Source: Streptococcus pantholopis (GTDB taxonomy: Bacteria > Bacillota > Bacilli > Lactobacillales > Streptococcaceae). Taken from it: 64,000 bases of DNA. The translations under genes and the position numbers were made by a program. The notes beneath the pieces were generated by a model that saw only the letters and a list, made by a program, of their open reading frames with translations, was not told the origin of the DNA and made no database searches. The DNA lies in the NCBI RefSeq assembly GCF_001642085.1, contig NZ_CP014699.1:1488001-1552000 (forward strand), written 5' to 3'. Of the stretch, positions 8,827-18,585 are shown piece by piece; position 1 is the first letter of the stretch; every line of letters begins with the position of its first letter.

Positions 8827-11718
8827 ATGGAAAGATCAAAAAAACGGTTAGCACTAGTCAGCTTAATCTTAACAGCCCATTTGGTTTTAGGAGCTTGCCA
8901 GGCAAGTCAGGAATCAAAAGAAGAACCCTTGTCTCAAGACAAAACAGCGAAGCAGGAGCTTAAACAATCTGAAGAGATTACAGTGGTTGCCGAAATTCTG
9001 GAAGATGGTTATGTGATGGTACATGGGAATCATTATCATGTGGAGAAAAAAGCCATCCCTTATAATGCCAAATTTCTTTCGGATACGTTAGCACCATCCG
9101 ATTACCAATTGAAGAAAAAGAACATCATCACTAAACTGGAAAAAGGCTATATTGTCAAAATTGATGAAGACTTTTGCTATTACCCTACTGATAAAGAGCA
9201 TAAAGCAAATATCATCAGCATTAAAGAAGCTCGAAAACGAACCAAATACCTCAAGCTTGAAGAGCATCACGGTAAAAAGAATAAGAAAAACAAGAAGCGG
9301 AAAAATAAGAAAAAAGGCTATGTTGAAGGGATTGATAAACCAACGAGTGATGGTTTTCTTTTGACCGATGAGAGCCAAATTACAGCTAAGACGGACTCCG
9401 GAATAATAGTTGAGCATAATGGGCACAGCCACTTCTTTTTCTACTCAGATTTGGTGGGCAGCAGATGGGCTTATTTGATTCCCAAAAATTACAAACAAGT
9501 CCCAAGCCAAGGGACCGCAGGACGGTCTTCTTCTTTTCAGAATGGAGCTCATGATCATTATACCTTTAACCCCAGCGACATTGTCGCCGAAGATGCCAAT
9601 GGCTATATCGTAAGGCATGGGGACCACTACCACTATATCCCAAAAAGCAGCCTGACGGGTTATTTTCAGACCAGCCAGACCCTGCGGCAAACATTGAGAC
9701 AAGCTGGGGCACCTATTCTGTCTCTCCCGCAAGGCAGACAAGCTGGCTACTTGCCTCCTTTAACCAATCCTCTGCTATCCAATGGTTCAATTGGACAGTC
9801 AGTGCCTCCATTCCCCTCTCAGCCTCTGGGAAGACGGGCAGGTATCGATTACCCAACAACTGATGGCTTTATCTTTAGGGGGAACGGTATTGTCGGACGG
9901 ACAGATTTGGGACTCTTGGTTGAACATCAAGGGCATACTCACCTCGTCACCTACGAGAGTCTAAAAGGAACGAAATGGGAAGCTCTGATTGAGAAAAAAA
10001 CTAAACCAAGTCAACCGAACAACGAGCCCAAAAAGCCGGAACTTCCGCCCCAGACAAAACCTGATCAAGAATCAGATTTGGAAGCAAAACGGGCTTATCT
10101 GGCAAAAAGCCTTAACCTGCCATTATCAAACATTCGTGTAGCAGATACGGATAATGGGAAAGTCTTTATTTACCCTCATGGCGACCATGAACACGCCATT
10201 GCTGTTGATAAAATTTCACTTAATGAGCCTATCGAAGATCCGCATGCTCATCAAGCGATTGGTATAGCAACGCTGAAAAGTTTAGGTTTTGATGATGACA
10301 TTATTGAAGATATCTTACATGCTCAAGCAGACACAGACTTCCCCGGGCAAGAGACCGATCCTGACAAAATGAAAGAATGGCTTAAAACAGTCAAGTACCT
10401 CAATATCGGACAGCGGCCAAACCCTCTTGAACGAAAAGGCTTGGATTTGATGCCTAATATTGAGATCTTAGGTATTGGTTTTACCCCTATTAAAGACGTT
10501 CGTCCCCTCTATCAGTTTAAAAAGCTGAAACATCTATGGATGACACAGACCGGCATTAGCAATTATGATTTTTTGAAAAATTTACCGACTTTAGAAGGAA
10601 TAGACATTTCACAAAATAATGTCTCAGATCTCTCATTTCTAAAACAATACCCGCAGTTAAAATCGGTATCCGCAGCCGGCAATCATATAAACGATATCAG
10701 TGTTTTGGCAGAACTGCCGCATTTAGAGTCGCTCAATCTTGACTATAATCATATCACTGATCTCAGTCCTTTAAGAGGACTGTCCAAACTTCAAGCCGTC
10801 AGTTTAGAGCACAATCAGATTTCCGATTTATCCGCTCTCAGCGGTAAGAAAGATTTAAAACGTCTCTTTGTGTCGCACAACCCTAAAATTAACCTTAATA
10901 CACTGAAAGCCCAATCACTGGAAGAATTAACAGCCAGTCATAATGAATGGACAGATTTGACTTTTATTAAACAGCTTCCTTCTTTGAAAAATTTGAACGT
11001 AGAACACAATAAACTGCGTTCACTGGCAGGTTTAGAAGAGGCTCTCTCTTTAGAAAAATTATCTGCTGCCAATAACCAAATTAAAGAAATCGGTTTATCA
11101 AAAGATCAGGCCAGTCTGCTTTCGCTTAATCTTGCTCACAATCAGCTGAAGAATTTAACAGGTATCAATCATTTAAAAGTCTTAGAAGATGTAGACGCTT
11201 CTCACAATCTTCTCAGTACATTAGCGCTCAGTCAGAGCAACCATTCTATTCGTCATTTAAATGTCAGTTATAACCGCATCCCACAAGCGGAATTGGATTT
11301 GAATGAGCATAATATACCAAAAGTGATTGCTGATTACTTTAAATCAGCAGAGAGCGGCGATATCAGCGGAAATGAAGCGGCTCCTTCAACAGCTGAGGAA
11401 GGGGAACAGGCGGCAGCTTCTCAAAAGACAGCAAATGAGCCTGAAATCCCAGAAAGTACTGAAGCCGCAGAAACAATTCAGGCAGAATCAACTGAGACCG
11501 TCTCTCAGGCTGAAGCAGCTAATCAGGCGCCTTATGAAGAAAAAAACAGGGAAGAAACTGCGGTAGCAGATGCCAATGCAGAAAAAAATCCGGAAGCATC
11601 CCAGTCAAAACAAGAAACAGATCCGGTCTCTTCTGATGAAGAGCAGGACAAAGACAGCAAGAAGCTTTCAGAAAAAACAGCCAATAATGAAGCTGATGAA
11701 AACGAACAGGCTTCTTAA
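8827..11718 (+). CDS. slr: Histidine-triad and leucine-rich-repeat surface lipoprotein (Slr/Blr type)
   Basis: 963 residues. The signal peptide ends in the lipobox LGAC, with Cys24 for lipidation. The N-terminal half carries HxxHxH zinc-binding triads: HGNHYH (66-71), HNGHSH, HGDHYH, HQGHTH and HGDHEH, as in Pht proteins. A basic KKNKKNKKRKNKKK stretch follows the first triad. From about 515 to 830 there are some dozen internalin-like 21-22-residue leucine-rich repeats (for example NLDYNHITDLSPLRGLSKLQ). The tail is rich in Glu, Ala, Ser and Thr and has no sorting signal. Streptococcal Slr and Blr have this architecture and are linked to adhesion and zinc acquisition. The two AdcR operators upstream support zinc control. 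Confidence 0.9.
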   Translation: MERSKKRLALVSLILTAHLVLGACQASQESKEEPLSQDKTAKQELKQSEEITVVAEILEDGYVMVHGNHYHVEKKAIPYNAKFLSDTLAPSDYQLKKKNIITKLEKGYIVKIDEDFCYYPTDKEHKANIISIKEARKRTKYLKLEEHHGKKNKKNKKRKNKKKGYVEGIDKPTSDGFLLTDESQITAKTDSGIIVEHNGHSHFFFYSDLVGSRWAYLIPKNYKQVPSQGTAGRSSSFQNGAHDHYTFNPSDIVAEDANGYIVRHGDHYHYIPKSSLTGYFQTSQTLRQTLRQAGAPILSLPQGRQAGYLPPLTNPLLSNGSIGQSVPPFPSQPLGRRAGIDYPTTDGFIFRGNGIVGRTDLGLLVEHQGHTHLVTYESLKGTKWEALIEKKTKPSQPNNEPKKPELPPQTKPDQESDLEAKRAYLAKSLNLPLSNIRVADTDNGKVFIYPHGDHEHAIAVDKISLNEPIEDPHAHQAIGIATLKSLGFDDDIIEDILHAQADTDFPGQETDPDKMKEWLKTVKYLNIGQRPNPLERKGLDLMPNIEILGIGFTPIKDVRPLYQFKKLKHLWMTQTGISNYDFLKNLPTLEGIDISQNNVSDLSFLKQYPQLKSVSAAGNHINDISVLAELPHLESLNLDYNHITDLSPLRGLSKLQAVSLEHNQISDLSALSGKKDLKRLFVSHNPKINLNTLKAQSLEELTASHNEWTDLTFIKQLPSLKNLNVEHNKLRSLAGLEEALSLEKLSAANNQIKEIGLSKDQASLLSLNLAHNQLKNLTGINHLKVLEDVDASHNLLSTLALSQSNHSIRHLNVSYNRIPQAELDLNEHNIPKVIADYFKSAESGDISGNEAAPSTAEEGEQAAASQKTANEPEIPESTEAAETIQAESTETVSQAEAANQAPYEEKNREETAVADANAEKNPEASQSKQETDPVSSDEEQDKDSKKLSEKTANNEADENEQAS

Positions 11719-11752
11719 TAAAATTTCAAACACTGACAACCTTTGTTTGAGA

Positions 11753-12089
11753 ATTGAACACGGCCCTGAGCTCTTTGCAAAAAAGATATGTTAAGTTTAG
11801 ACTTGATTTCAAATTGGCCAGCCGTAAACGACAAAAGGACGATTTTAAAAATAGGCCTTAATGTTTGTTATAGTCTTATGTGCAAGACGCAGTAGCCTAC
11901 TGGCACTTTATTCGCTTTTTCAAAGCTTTAAATTGCCTACTAGGCCTTGCGGGGGTGGGACAACGAACTTTGTGCTTTGGGGTTCTGTCCCACTCCCTAG
12001 TCGTTCTGGCAGGGGTGCGCCTACGAAATCAAAGATTTCTGGCTTACCGCCATTTTCCTTTTGCATTTTTAACGGGCTTTGTATCTTAA
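11753..12089 (-). repeat. BOX-like repeat, inverted copy with nested element
   Basis: Runs in the opposite orientation to most copies: begins ATTGAACACGGCC and ends AACGGGCTTTGTATCTT. It contains one central module (GAAATC-AAA-GATTTC hairpin near 12025) interrupted by the inverted second copy of the GGAGTGGGACA element. The two ends are of different subtype (GAGCTC versus AAATGC), so it looks like a recombinant copy. Confidence 0.8.
11834..11997 (-). repeat. Nested GGAGTGGGACA element, copy 2
   Basis: Inverted relative to the copy at 7401. It is about 18 bp longer, mainly because of an extra internal stretch around AGCTTTGAAAAAGCG, but otherwise nearly identical, and it is inserted at the same position of the host repeat module. 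Confidence 0.7.
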
Positions 12090-12092
12090 TGC

Positions 12093-12125
12093 AAACAGCC
12101 ACCTGTGTCGCACAGGTGGCTGTTT
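12093..12125. terminator. Bidirectional terminator between lipoprotein and ABC exporter genes
   Basis: A perfect 15-bp stem, AAACAGCCACCTGTG with its complement, around the loop TCG. A short T-rich stretch follows on both strands. It lies 22 nt beyond the stop of the minus-strand ABC gene and about 375 nt beyond the plus-strand lipoprotein. Confidence 0.8.
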
Positions 12126-12146
12126 ACTATTTTCGCTATACCATAT

Positions 12147-13895
12147 TTAACCTGCTGCATCCATCATGCCGGCCTGCAGCCGATACATCTTCTGATAGGT
12201 TCCTCCTTGAGCTAACAGCTCTTCGTGAGTTCCTGATTCGATAATCTGTCCTTTATCAAGGACATAAATACAGTCCGCATCCTGAATAGTGGATAAACGA
12301 TGGGCAATAGCAATGGTCGTTCGTCCTCGGCGCAGCTTTTCGAGTGAATGCTGAACGATCTGCTCAGTTTCCGAATCAATATTAGCTGTTGCTTCATCCA
12401 TGATTAAAACTTTAGGCTGACTGGCTACTGTTCTGGCAAAAGCCAAAAGCTGACGCTGTCCGGTTGAAAAACTGGATCCGCGTTCACTGACCGGTGTGTC
12501 GTACTGCTGCGGAAGTTTTTGGATAAACGGCGCTGCATCTACAAATTCCGCTGCAGCTTCTACATCGGCATCGGAAATGTCCTGATACATTTTGATGTTA
12601 GATTTAATGGTGCCATGATAAAGAAAGGGATCTTGCAGTACCAGACCAATTTTGCTGCGCAGTTCTTTTTGACTATATGCCCGGATGTCTCTGCCATCCA
12701 GCAGAACCTGTCCGGACTGAAACTCATAAAAGCGCATGAAGACATTGATAATAGAGGACTTCCCTGAACCTGTCGGTCCGACAAAGGCAATGGTCTGACC
12801 CTTTTGAACCTTGAAGGAAATATGATTTAAGGTCCGGTTATTTCCGTCATAAGAAAAACTGACATCTTTAAATTCAATATTGCCTTCTTCAATTTCTGCC
12901 TGACTGTCTGCCTGAAGCGGCTCATATCCGGCTTCATCAATAAGGTCAAAAACACGGCCAGCAGAAACCATGGAAGTCTGCAAAGTCGAAAAGTTCTGCG
13001 TCACTTCAATCAGAGGATCAAACAAGCGGTTGATATACTGAATAAAAGCATACATCAGTCCAGCTGTGATGCCTGCCCCAATCCCTTGAAAGCCAAAATA
13101 AGCCATTAAAACTGCATAGGCCAAAAGTTTTAAAAGCGACATAGCCGGACGTAAAAAGAGACTGTCTAAAGCCATAGAGCGATTGGCATAGAGAACATGC
13201 TCTTCATTTATGGCTTCAAATTCATCTTTAAGTCGGTCTTCTTGGCTAAAAGCTTGAATAATCTGAATTCCTTCAATACTTTCAGATAGTTTTGTATTAA
13301 TATCACTTAGCAGGCTCCGTGTCTTTTCAATCACCTTAACAGATTTTTTACGGTAGAGGTTAACCAAAATAAAAATCAAAGGCAGAAAAACAGCAACTAG
13401 ACCTGTCAGTCTGGCATCCAGCATCAGCATTGTATAAAGAGTAACTGTAAAAATAAAAATAGCAGATATAAAACTGGATAAAATACCGGAAAACATTTCA
13501 CTGATACTTTCGGTATCATTGGTCAGACGTGACACGATCGACCCGGCCGGTGTCCGGTCAAAATAAGACATCCCTAATTTTTCCATATTAGCAAAAGCGT
13601 CATAACGAATATCACGAACGATACTGTAAGACACACGCGCAAAAAAGAAATTACCCAAATACTGGATGATAGTCTGCAGGATATACATGAGATAATAACC
13701 GATTAAAATCATAACTGCTGTCTGGTTAAAATCAGTCAAAAAGTGGTCAATAAAATAGGAGGCTAGCAGAGGAATCAAACTGCGAACCACCGTTGTCAGC
13801 AAAAGCAAAGTCAGTGCAGCTGCTGTCAGCAGTTTATAAGGCTTGAGATAAGCCATCAAGCGTTTAAAAACACGCCATTGATTACTGTTATTCAT
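12147..13895 (-). CDS. Heterodimeric ABC multidrug exporter, canonical subunit (LmrD/YheH type)
   Basis: 582 residues: six transmembrane helices in the first 320, then a nucleotide-binding domain. Walker A is GPTGSGKS, the signature is the unusual FSTGQRQ, Walker B is VLIMDEATANID with the catalytic Glu present, and the H-loop is IAHRLSTI. It follows the partner half-transporter by 5 bp. The partner lacks the Walker B Glu, so this subunit supplies the intact catalytic Glu while its degenerate signature (FSTGQ) serves the other site. That asymmetry is the hallmark of LmrCD, BmrCD and TM287/288-type exporters. Substrate is not deducible. Confidence 0.9.
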   Translation of the reverse strand: MNNSNQWRVFKRLMAYLKPYKLLTAAALTLLLLTTVVRSLIPLLASYFIDHFLTDFNQTAVMILIGYYLMYILQTIIQYLGNFFFARVSYSIVRDIRYDAFANMEKLGMSYFDRTPAGSIVSRLTNDTESISEMFSGILSSFISAIFIFTVTLYTMLMLDARLTGLVAVFLPLIFILVNLYRKKSVKVIEKTRSLLSDINTKLSESIEGIQIIQAFSQEDRLKDEFEAINEEHVLYANRSMALDSLFLRPAMSLLKLLAYAVLMAYFGFQGIGAGITAGLMYAFIQYINRLFDPLIEVTQNFSTLQTSMVSAGRVFDLIDEAGYEPLQADSQAEIEEGNIEFKDVSFSYDGNNRTLNHISFKVQKGQTIAFVGPTGSGKSSIINVFMRFYEFQSGQVLLDGRDIRAYSQKELRSKIGLVLQDPFLYHGTIKSNIKMYQDISDADVEAAAEFVDAAPFIQKLPQQYDTPVSERGSSFSTGQRQLLAFARTVASQPKVLIMDEATANIDSETEQIVQHSLEKLRRGRTTIAIAHRLSTIQDADCIYVLDKGQIIESGTHEELLAQGGTYQKMYRLQAGMMDAAG

Positions 13896-13900
13896 AGCTA

Positions 13901-15634
13901 TCAGACCTCCTCTCCTTCCAATTGCTGAGCTGCATAAGTAGCTGCATACCAGCCGCCGGCCTGAATCAGCTCATCATGGCTGCCGCGCTCAATAATGCGC
14001 CCGTCCTGCATCACTAGAATCAAATCAGCATGAACAACCGCTGACAAGCGATGCGCTGTGATAATCGTTGATTTGTTCTGGCGTGTTTGTTTAAGATTTT
14101 CAATAATAGCATGCTCAGTCTTGGCATCAACAGCTGAAAGAGAATCGTCTAAAATCAGAATCTCCGGATTTAAAATCATCGCCCGGCTCATAGCAATCCG
14201 CTGCTTCTGCCCGCCTGACAGTGAAACACCTTTCTCACCGATAACTGTCTCAAAGCCTTCAGGCATAGCCATTATATCATCGTAGACCTGAGAAAGCTGT
14301 GTCGCCTCTTCGACTTCCTGAAAACTTAAGTCTGCATTGCCGAAACGGACGTTTTCCAGTATGGAGTCAGCAAATAAAAACTGGTCTTGGGGAACATAGC
14401 CAATCAGGCTGCGTAAATCAGCCAGACGGTACTGGCGAATGTCGTGTCCGTTGAGACTGATACTGCCCTGAGTGACATCATACTCTCGCAGGAGCAGTTT
14501 AATCAGGGTTGTCTTTCCGGATCCTGTTTGCCCAACCAAGCCCAAGGTCTGCCCTTTTTCTAAAATGAAATGAATATCAGATAAGGTTGGCTCATTTTCA
14601 TATTGGAAATGGTCAATGTGGTAAGTTAAAGAACCGTTTTCAATCCCAGACAAAGGCTCAATTGGATCTTTAATATCAGACTCCTGTTCCAGCAAAGCAT
14701 TGATCCGCTCATAAGAAACAGAACCGCGCTGAACCATGTTAAAGAGAAAGCCGATAGCCATTAAAGGCCAGACCAGCATATCCAGATAGGTTATAAAAGT
14801 GACCAGATTACCAACAGTAATTTGATTGTCCGATACCAAGACAGAACCCATAAGTAAAGTTAAAACGTAAGAACTGCCGATAAACAGTAAGACCAAGGGA
14901 TCAAACATGACATCATATTTCATGGTGACCATATTTTTCTTAAAGGTCATTTCATTGGTCTGCTGAAAAGCTGCCAATTCTTGCTCTTGATAGCCAAAAG
15001 ATTTGGTGACCTTTATTCCAGAGACACTTTCCTGTACTTGATTATTGAGTTCAGAAAAGGCAGCCTGCGACTGTTTAAAACTTTCGTGTGTCTTACGTCC
15101 CAAACGGCTGGTAGCCAGAGCCATTAAAGGCAGCGGAAGCACAGCAATCAAAGTCATCTGCCAAGAGATGGTAAAAAACATAGTAATCAAGGTAACTAAG
15201 GCAGTGATAGAAGCATCTACAGCTGACATAACGCCGCCTCCGGCCAGCCGTGTCAGCGAATTAATATCGTTGGTAGCATGAGCCATAAGGTCTCCGGTGC
15301 GATATTTTTGATAAAAGGACGGAGACATTTTGGTAAAATGCTCAAACAGCTGATAACGAATAATCTGGCCGAGACGGTAAGAGGTCCCTATAATGTACAT
15401 GCGCCAAATATAACGCAGCCAATACATAGCCAGAGCTACCAAAATCAGCCACAAGAGGTTCCAAATGAGTTCTGCCCGTGTTAAGTCTCTTTGCGTAATA
15501 GCGTCAATAACATCCCCCAATATTCGCGGAGGAATAAGATTAAGCACCGCAACTAAACTCAGGGCAGAAATCCCCAGTAAATAGCGTCGCTTTTCTAATT
15601 TAAAAAACCACCATAAATTTTTAATAATGGACAT
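13901..15634 (-). CDS. Heterodimeric ABC multidrug exporter, degenerate-site subunit (LmrC/YheI type)
   Basis: 577 residues from the ATG at 15634 (MSIIKNLWWFFKLEKRRYLL), preceded by AAGGG at six bases; a reading from 15652 would start with TTG inside the ribosome-binding site. Six transmembrane helices are followed by Walker A GQTGSGKT, signature LSGGQKQRIAMSRA and Walker B EILILDDSLSAVD, where Asp replaces the catalytic Glu. The next gene, 5 bp downstream, encodes the canonical partner. Repeat copies fill the upstream region. Confidence 0.9.
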   Translation of the reverse strand: MSIIKNLWWFFKLEKRRYLLGISALSLVAVLNLIPPRILGDVIDAITQRDLTRAELIWNLLWLILVALAMYWLRYIWRMYIIGTSYRLGQIIRYQLFEHFTKMSPSFYQKYRTGDLMAHATNDINSLTRLAGGGVMSAVDASITALVTLITMFFTISWQMTLIAVLPLPLMALATSRLGRKTHESFKQSQAAFSELNNQVQESVSGIKVTKSFGYQEQELAAFQQTNEMTFKKNMVTMKYDVMFDPLVLLFIGSSYVLTLLMGSVLVSDNQITVGNLVTFITYLDMLVWPLMAIGFLFNMVQRGSVSYERINALLEQESDIKDPIEPLSGIENGSLTYHIDHFQYENEPTLSDIHFILEKGQTLGLVGQTGSGKTTLIKLLLREYDVTQGSISLNGHDIRQYRLADLRSLIGYVPQDQFLFADSILENVRFGNADLSFQEVEEATQLSQVYDDIMAMPEGFETVIGEKGVSLSGGQKQRIAMSRAMILNPEILILDDSLSAVDAKTEHAIIENLKQTRQNKSTIITAHRLSAVVHADLILVMQDGRIIERGSHDELIQAGGWYAATYAAQQLEGEEV

Positions 15635-15651
15635 ATAATACCCTTCCAACA

Positions 15652-15895
15652 AAACACACAGCTCTTAGACCGTGTTCAGTTCATCAAGATACAAAGGCCG
15701 TGAAAAGAGCAAAGCAAAAATAGGAGACTGGACGAAGAGCTACAAGGCTCTAGGACAGGCTATACTCACAGAGCAGCCACATTCCTACGTCAGCTTGCGC
15801 TTCCTACGACTGCGTCTCTTTTTTGCACAGCTCTTAGGCCGTGTTCAGTTACATCAAGATACAAAGGCCGTTTGAAAATCCGTATGAAATCACGT
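15652..15895 (+). repeat. BOX-like repeats: tail fragment, one copy, head fragment
   Basis: A tail fragment (CAGCTCTTAGACCGTGTTCAGTT, 15659-15682) is followed by a complete copy (about 15683-15850) with inner stem AGAGC/GCTCT and AAGAGC/GCTCTT ends, plus about 50 extra bases. A head fragment (15852-15895) with the AAAATCCGTATGAAA subtype follows and runs into the terminator of the vanZ-like gene. Confidence 0.8.
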
Positions 15896-15898
15896 GAA

Positions 15899-15935
15899 AA
15901 TCTCTTTCAGGGCAAAAACTGTCATGAAAGAGATT
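15899..15935. terminator. Terminator overlapping the end of the vanZ-like gene
   Basis: AATCTCTTTCA pairs with TGAAAGAGATT across a 15-base loop that contains the vanZ-like stop codon. The T-run is strong in the plus direction (TTTTTTATTTTT) and short in the minus direction. Confidence 0.6.
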
Positions 15936-16452
15936 TTTTATTTTTATTTAAAGAATACTTTATTATAAATCGATAAGCCAACCAAGCCAGCAGACCGCCC
16001 AATGTATTTGTCCATAAATCATCCAATTCAAAAACACGATTGGCATCATAGAGCAAATCTGCAAGGAGCTGCAGGCATTCAATTGCTAGACTGACTGCAA
16101 AACTCAGCAGTAAGATAAGCTTGCGTCTTCTCAAACGAGGAAACAGAAATAAACCGGCAAGCATTAAGGGAAAAAGCAAAAAGATATTGACAATGTTCTG
16201 CCCCAGAACCCAAATAACAGCCTGCCAATCAGCCAGCTGATGAAAATGAATTAAAGAATTAAAAGGATGCAGTAAAAAGACTAAGCGGCCAAAATGCTGA
16301 ATCCCCGGCGTCTCTACCCTTGTTATACCATGCTGCGGAGCAAAGCAGATAGCCATCAGAAAAATCAGGTATAACAGAGAAAAACACCAGCACACCTTCT
16401 TGCCCAAGGAAGTAAGTTCTGCTTTTTGGGTAAAAAAGATTTCATAACTCAT
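15922..16452 (-). CDS. VanZ-family membrane protein
   Basis: 176 residues with four to five hydrophobic segments. The family-type features are the acidic end of a membrane segment, [19 protein letters not shown], and the following [17 protein letters not shown]. VanZ-like proteins are common in Firmicutes; in the teicoplanin context VanZ gives low-level glycopeptide resistance, but chromosomal orphans like this one have no settled role. The start overlaps the end of rlmN by four bases (ATGA), so the two are translationally coupled, an arrangement also seen in other streptococci. Confidence 0.85.
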   Translation of the reverse strand: MSYEIFFTQKAELTSLGKKVCWCFSLLYLIFLMAICFAPQHGITRVETPGIQHFGRLVFLLHPFNSLIHFHQLADWQAVIWVLGQNIVNIFLLFPLMLAGLFLFPRLRRRKLILLLSFAVSLAIECLQLLADLLYDANRVFELDDLWTNTLGGLLAWLAYRFIIKYSLNKNKKSLS

Positions 16453-17528
16453 GCTTTTCTTGTCAGCTGTGCTTGATCACGCTTCATGGTATTGGAGCGC
16501 AGCTGACCGCAGGCCGCATCGATATCTGCACCATGCTCCTGCCGTACAACACAGTTAACCCCGTTTTTCTTGAGCACATCGTAAAAAGCATCTACACGTT
16601 CCTTGGGACTTCTGCTGTACTGATCGTGTTCAGATACAGCATTATAAGGAATCAGATTGACATAAGACAGTTTTCGAATTTTCTTCGTCAGATCCGCCAA
16701 TTCCTGAGCATTTTCCGGCCAATCATTAACACGGTTGAGCATAATGTATTCAAAAGTCACTCGCCGGTTAGTGGTATCGATATAGTAGGCAATAGCTTCG
16801 AATAATTTTTCCAGAGGAAAGGAACGGTTAATTCGCATAATGCTGGAGCGCAGTTCATTATTAGGAGCGTGAAGAGAAACAGCTAAATTAACCTGAACAC
16901 CTTCATTGGCAAAATCACGAATCTTATGAGCCAGACCTGAAGTGGATACAGTAATATGGCGGGCTCCTATTGCCAAACCGCGGTCATCATTGATAATCCG
17001 CAAAAAATTAAGAACATTATCATAATTGTCAAAAGGCTCACCTATCCCCATTACAACAACATGACTGACTCTTTCATTCTGACCTTTCTCATCAAAATAT
17101 TTTTGAACCAGCATGACTTGCGCTGCAATCTCTCCGCTGGTAAGATCACGCTGTTTTTTAATAAGACCGCTGGCGCAAAACGTACAGCCAATATTGCAGC
17201 CAACCTGTGTCGTGACACAGACAGATAAACCATAATGCTGGCGCATCATAACCGTTTCAATCAGCATACCGTCAGGCAGTTCAAAAAGATATTTGACCGT
17301 GCCGTCAGCAGACTCTTGGACTATTCGCTGCTGCAAAGGATTAATACAAAACTGTTCTGCCAGAAGATCGGTAAAATGCTGCGGCAGATTGGTCATAGCA
17401 TCAAAAGATTGGACACGTTTTCGATAAAGCCAGTCCCAAATTTGTTCGGCACGGAAGGGTTTCTCCCCTTGCTTACTAACCCATTCTGACAGTTGAGCTC
17501 GTGTTAAGCCGTAAATTGATGGTTTCAT
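16449..17528 (-). CDS. rlmN: 23S rRNA A2503 / tRNA A37 C2-methyltransferase
   Basis: 359 residues, a radical SAM enzyme. The iron-sulfur motif CNIGCTFC uses Cys111, 115 and 118. The SAM-binding [12 protein letters not shown], the VSTSG segment, and the C-terminal [11 protein letters not shown] with the mechanistic Cys near 340 are all present. It methylates adenine 2503 of 23S rRNA at C2. It is RlmN rather than Cfr because of its chromosomal housekeeping context and full-length N-terminal domain. It follows yutD by 3 bp and overlaps the vanZ-like gene by 4 bp. Confidence 0.95.
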   Translation of the reverse strand: MKPSIYGLTRAQLSEWVSKQGEKPFRAEQIWDWLYRKRVQSFDAMTNLPQHFTDLLAEQFCINPLQQRIVQESADGTVKYLFELPDGMLIETVMMRQHYGLSVCVTTQVGCNIGCTFCASGLIKKQRDLTSGEIAAQVMLVQKYFDEKGQNERVSHVVVMGIGEPFDNYDNVLNFLRIINDDRGLAIGARHITVSTSGLAHKIRDFANEGVQVNLAVSLHAPNNELRSSIMRINRSFPLEKLFEAIAYYIDTTNRRVTFEYIMLNRVNDWPENAQELADLTKKIRKLSYVNLIPYNAVSEHDQYSRSPKERVDAFYDVLKKNGVNCVVRQEHGADIDAACGQLRSNTMKRDQAQLTRKA

Positions 17529-17531
17529 AGT

Positions 17532-18119
17532 CTAACCTTCCTTTTTCCTGATAACAAAATGCTGGTTAACCGTCTCTTTCCGCATTTTCCGATCCTTTTT
17601 TAACTGTTTGGACGTTCTGCGGCCGCGTCTGTGCTTTTGATCAAAGGTCCCCTTTGCAGCCGACTTTCTTTTAGACTTAGGGGAAGGCGCATATGTTTCA
17701 GAATCTGCACTATAACCATAGCCTACGGCTGCTCTTTGCTCCCGCTTCTCTGACCGCTCTCCTGCTATTGTTTTTGGCTCGGGATTTTCAAGAATAAAGT
17801 AAGCACAGCCAAAATTACAGTACTCTTTAATATATTCAGGCAAGCGGGAAATGGCACTGCTTTTTTTCAGCTGTCTGCTGTCATTATAAAATCCTTTCAA
17901 ACGCAGCTGTTCATTGCCCCAGTCTCCAACAATATAGTCATACTTAAGCAGAATTTCTGAAAATCGCTGGCTGAATACTTTAGGGTCAAAAGCTTCTTTT
18001 TCATTTTCCAAGAGCAGAAATTCGATAGAGCCGCTTTTAACACGATCAGCAGCCACTACAAACTGCGGTCCCGGAAACTTATTATAATTGTACATTTCAG
18101 GAGAAAATTCTCTTCTCAT
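17532..18119 (-). CDS. yutD: YutD-family protein (DUF1027)
   Basis: 195 residues. The conserved N-terminal domain (FVVAADRVKSGSIEFLLLENEKEAFDPKVF, then YDYIVGDWGNEQLRLKGFY and CNFGCAYFILEN) is followed by a basic, low-complexity tail rich in Lys and Arg. That tail could contact RNA. Function is not established for the family. The gene starts an operon yutD-rlmN-vanZ, and its ribosome-binding site (GGAAGG) is directly abutted by a repeat element. Confidence 0.85.
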   Translation of the reverse strand: MRREFSPEMYNYNKFPGPQFVVAADRVKSGSIEFLLLENEKEAFDPKVFSQRFSEILLKYDYIVGDWGNEQLRLKGFYNDSRQLKKSSAISRLPEYIKEYCNFGCAYFILENPEPKTIAGERSEKREQRAAVGYGYSADSETYAPSPKSKRKSAAKGTFDQKHRRGRRTSKQLKKDRKMRKETVNQHFVIRKKEG

Positions 18120-18130
18120 ACACTACCTTC

Positions 18131-18565
18131 CAAAAGATACAAAGCCCCTATAAAACGCAAAGTAAAAATGGCGGTAAGCCAGAAATCTTTGATTTCGTCT
18201 GCGCACCCCTGCCAGGACGGCTAGAAGGGTGCGGGCGGCTGCTAAGACGACAAAGCCTTCAGACGGCTACGGCTGGCGGTAAGCCAGAAATCTTTGATTT
18301 CGTCTGCGCACCCCTGCCAGGACGGCTAGAAGGGTGCGGTCGACTGTTAAGATGACAAAGCCTTCAGACGTTTACGGCTGGCGGTAAGCCAGAAATCTTT
18401 GATTTCGTCTGCGCACCCCTGCCAAGACGGCTAGAAGGGTGCGGTCGGCTGCTAAGACGACAAAGCCTTCAGACGGCTACGGCTGGCTAGAATGAGGACA
18501 GCTCTTGACAGCTTTTTCTGTGGAGCCTCTTAGGGCATTTACGCTATCAGGATCAACGCAAAGAT
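18131..18565 (+). repeat. BOX-like repeat with three tandem 105-bp central modules
   Basis: The head AAGATACAAAGCCCC lies next to the yutD ribosome-binding site. Three near-identical central modules start at 18171, 18276 and 18381 (GCGGTAAGCCAGAAATC), exactly 105 bp apart. Each holds the hairpins GAAATC-TTT-GATTTC and CGCACCC/GGGTGCG and ends ACGGCTG. The tail (about 18485-18565) is diverged. Head, repeated middle and tail parallel the boxA-(boxB)n-boxC plan. Confidence 0.85.
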
Positions 18566-18585
18566 TGTCAAAACAGTTTTTTCGT

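Noticed and set aside
7338..12244. Reading frames sharing MFVIVLCARRSSLLALY in two places
   Set aside because: They lie wholly within the nested repeat element and its host repeat; similarity is due to repeated DNA, not to a protein family.
15922..16452. Glycopeptide resistance determinant
   Set aside because: A VanZ-like protein alone, without vanA/vanH/vanX-type genes, is ordinary in streptococcal chromosomes.
16449..17528. Cfr-type resistance methyltransferase
   Set aside because: Motifs fit both families, but the full-length N-terminal domain and housekeeping operon (yutD-rlmN-vanZ) indicate RlmN.
18171..18485. Regular tandem repeats that could be taken for a CRISPR array
   Set aside because: Units are 105 bp with no unique spacers, no cas genes lie nearby, and the same module occurs singly in interspersed repeats.
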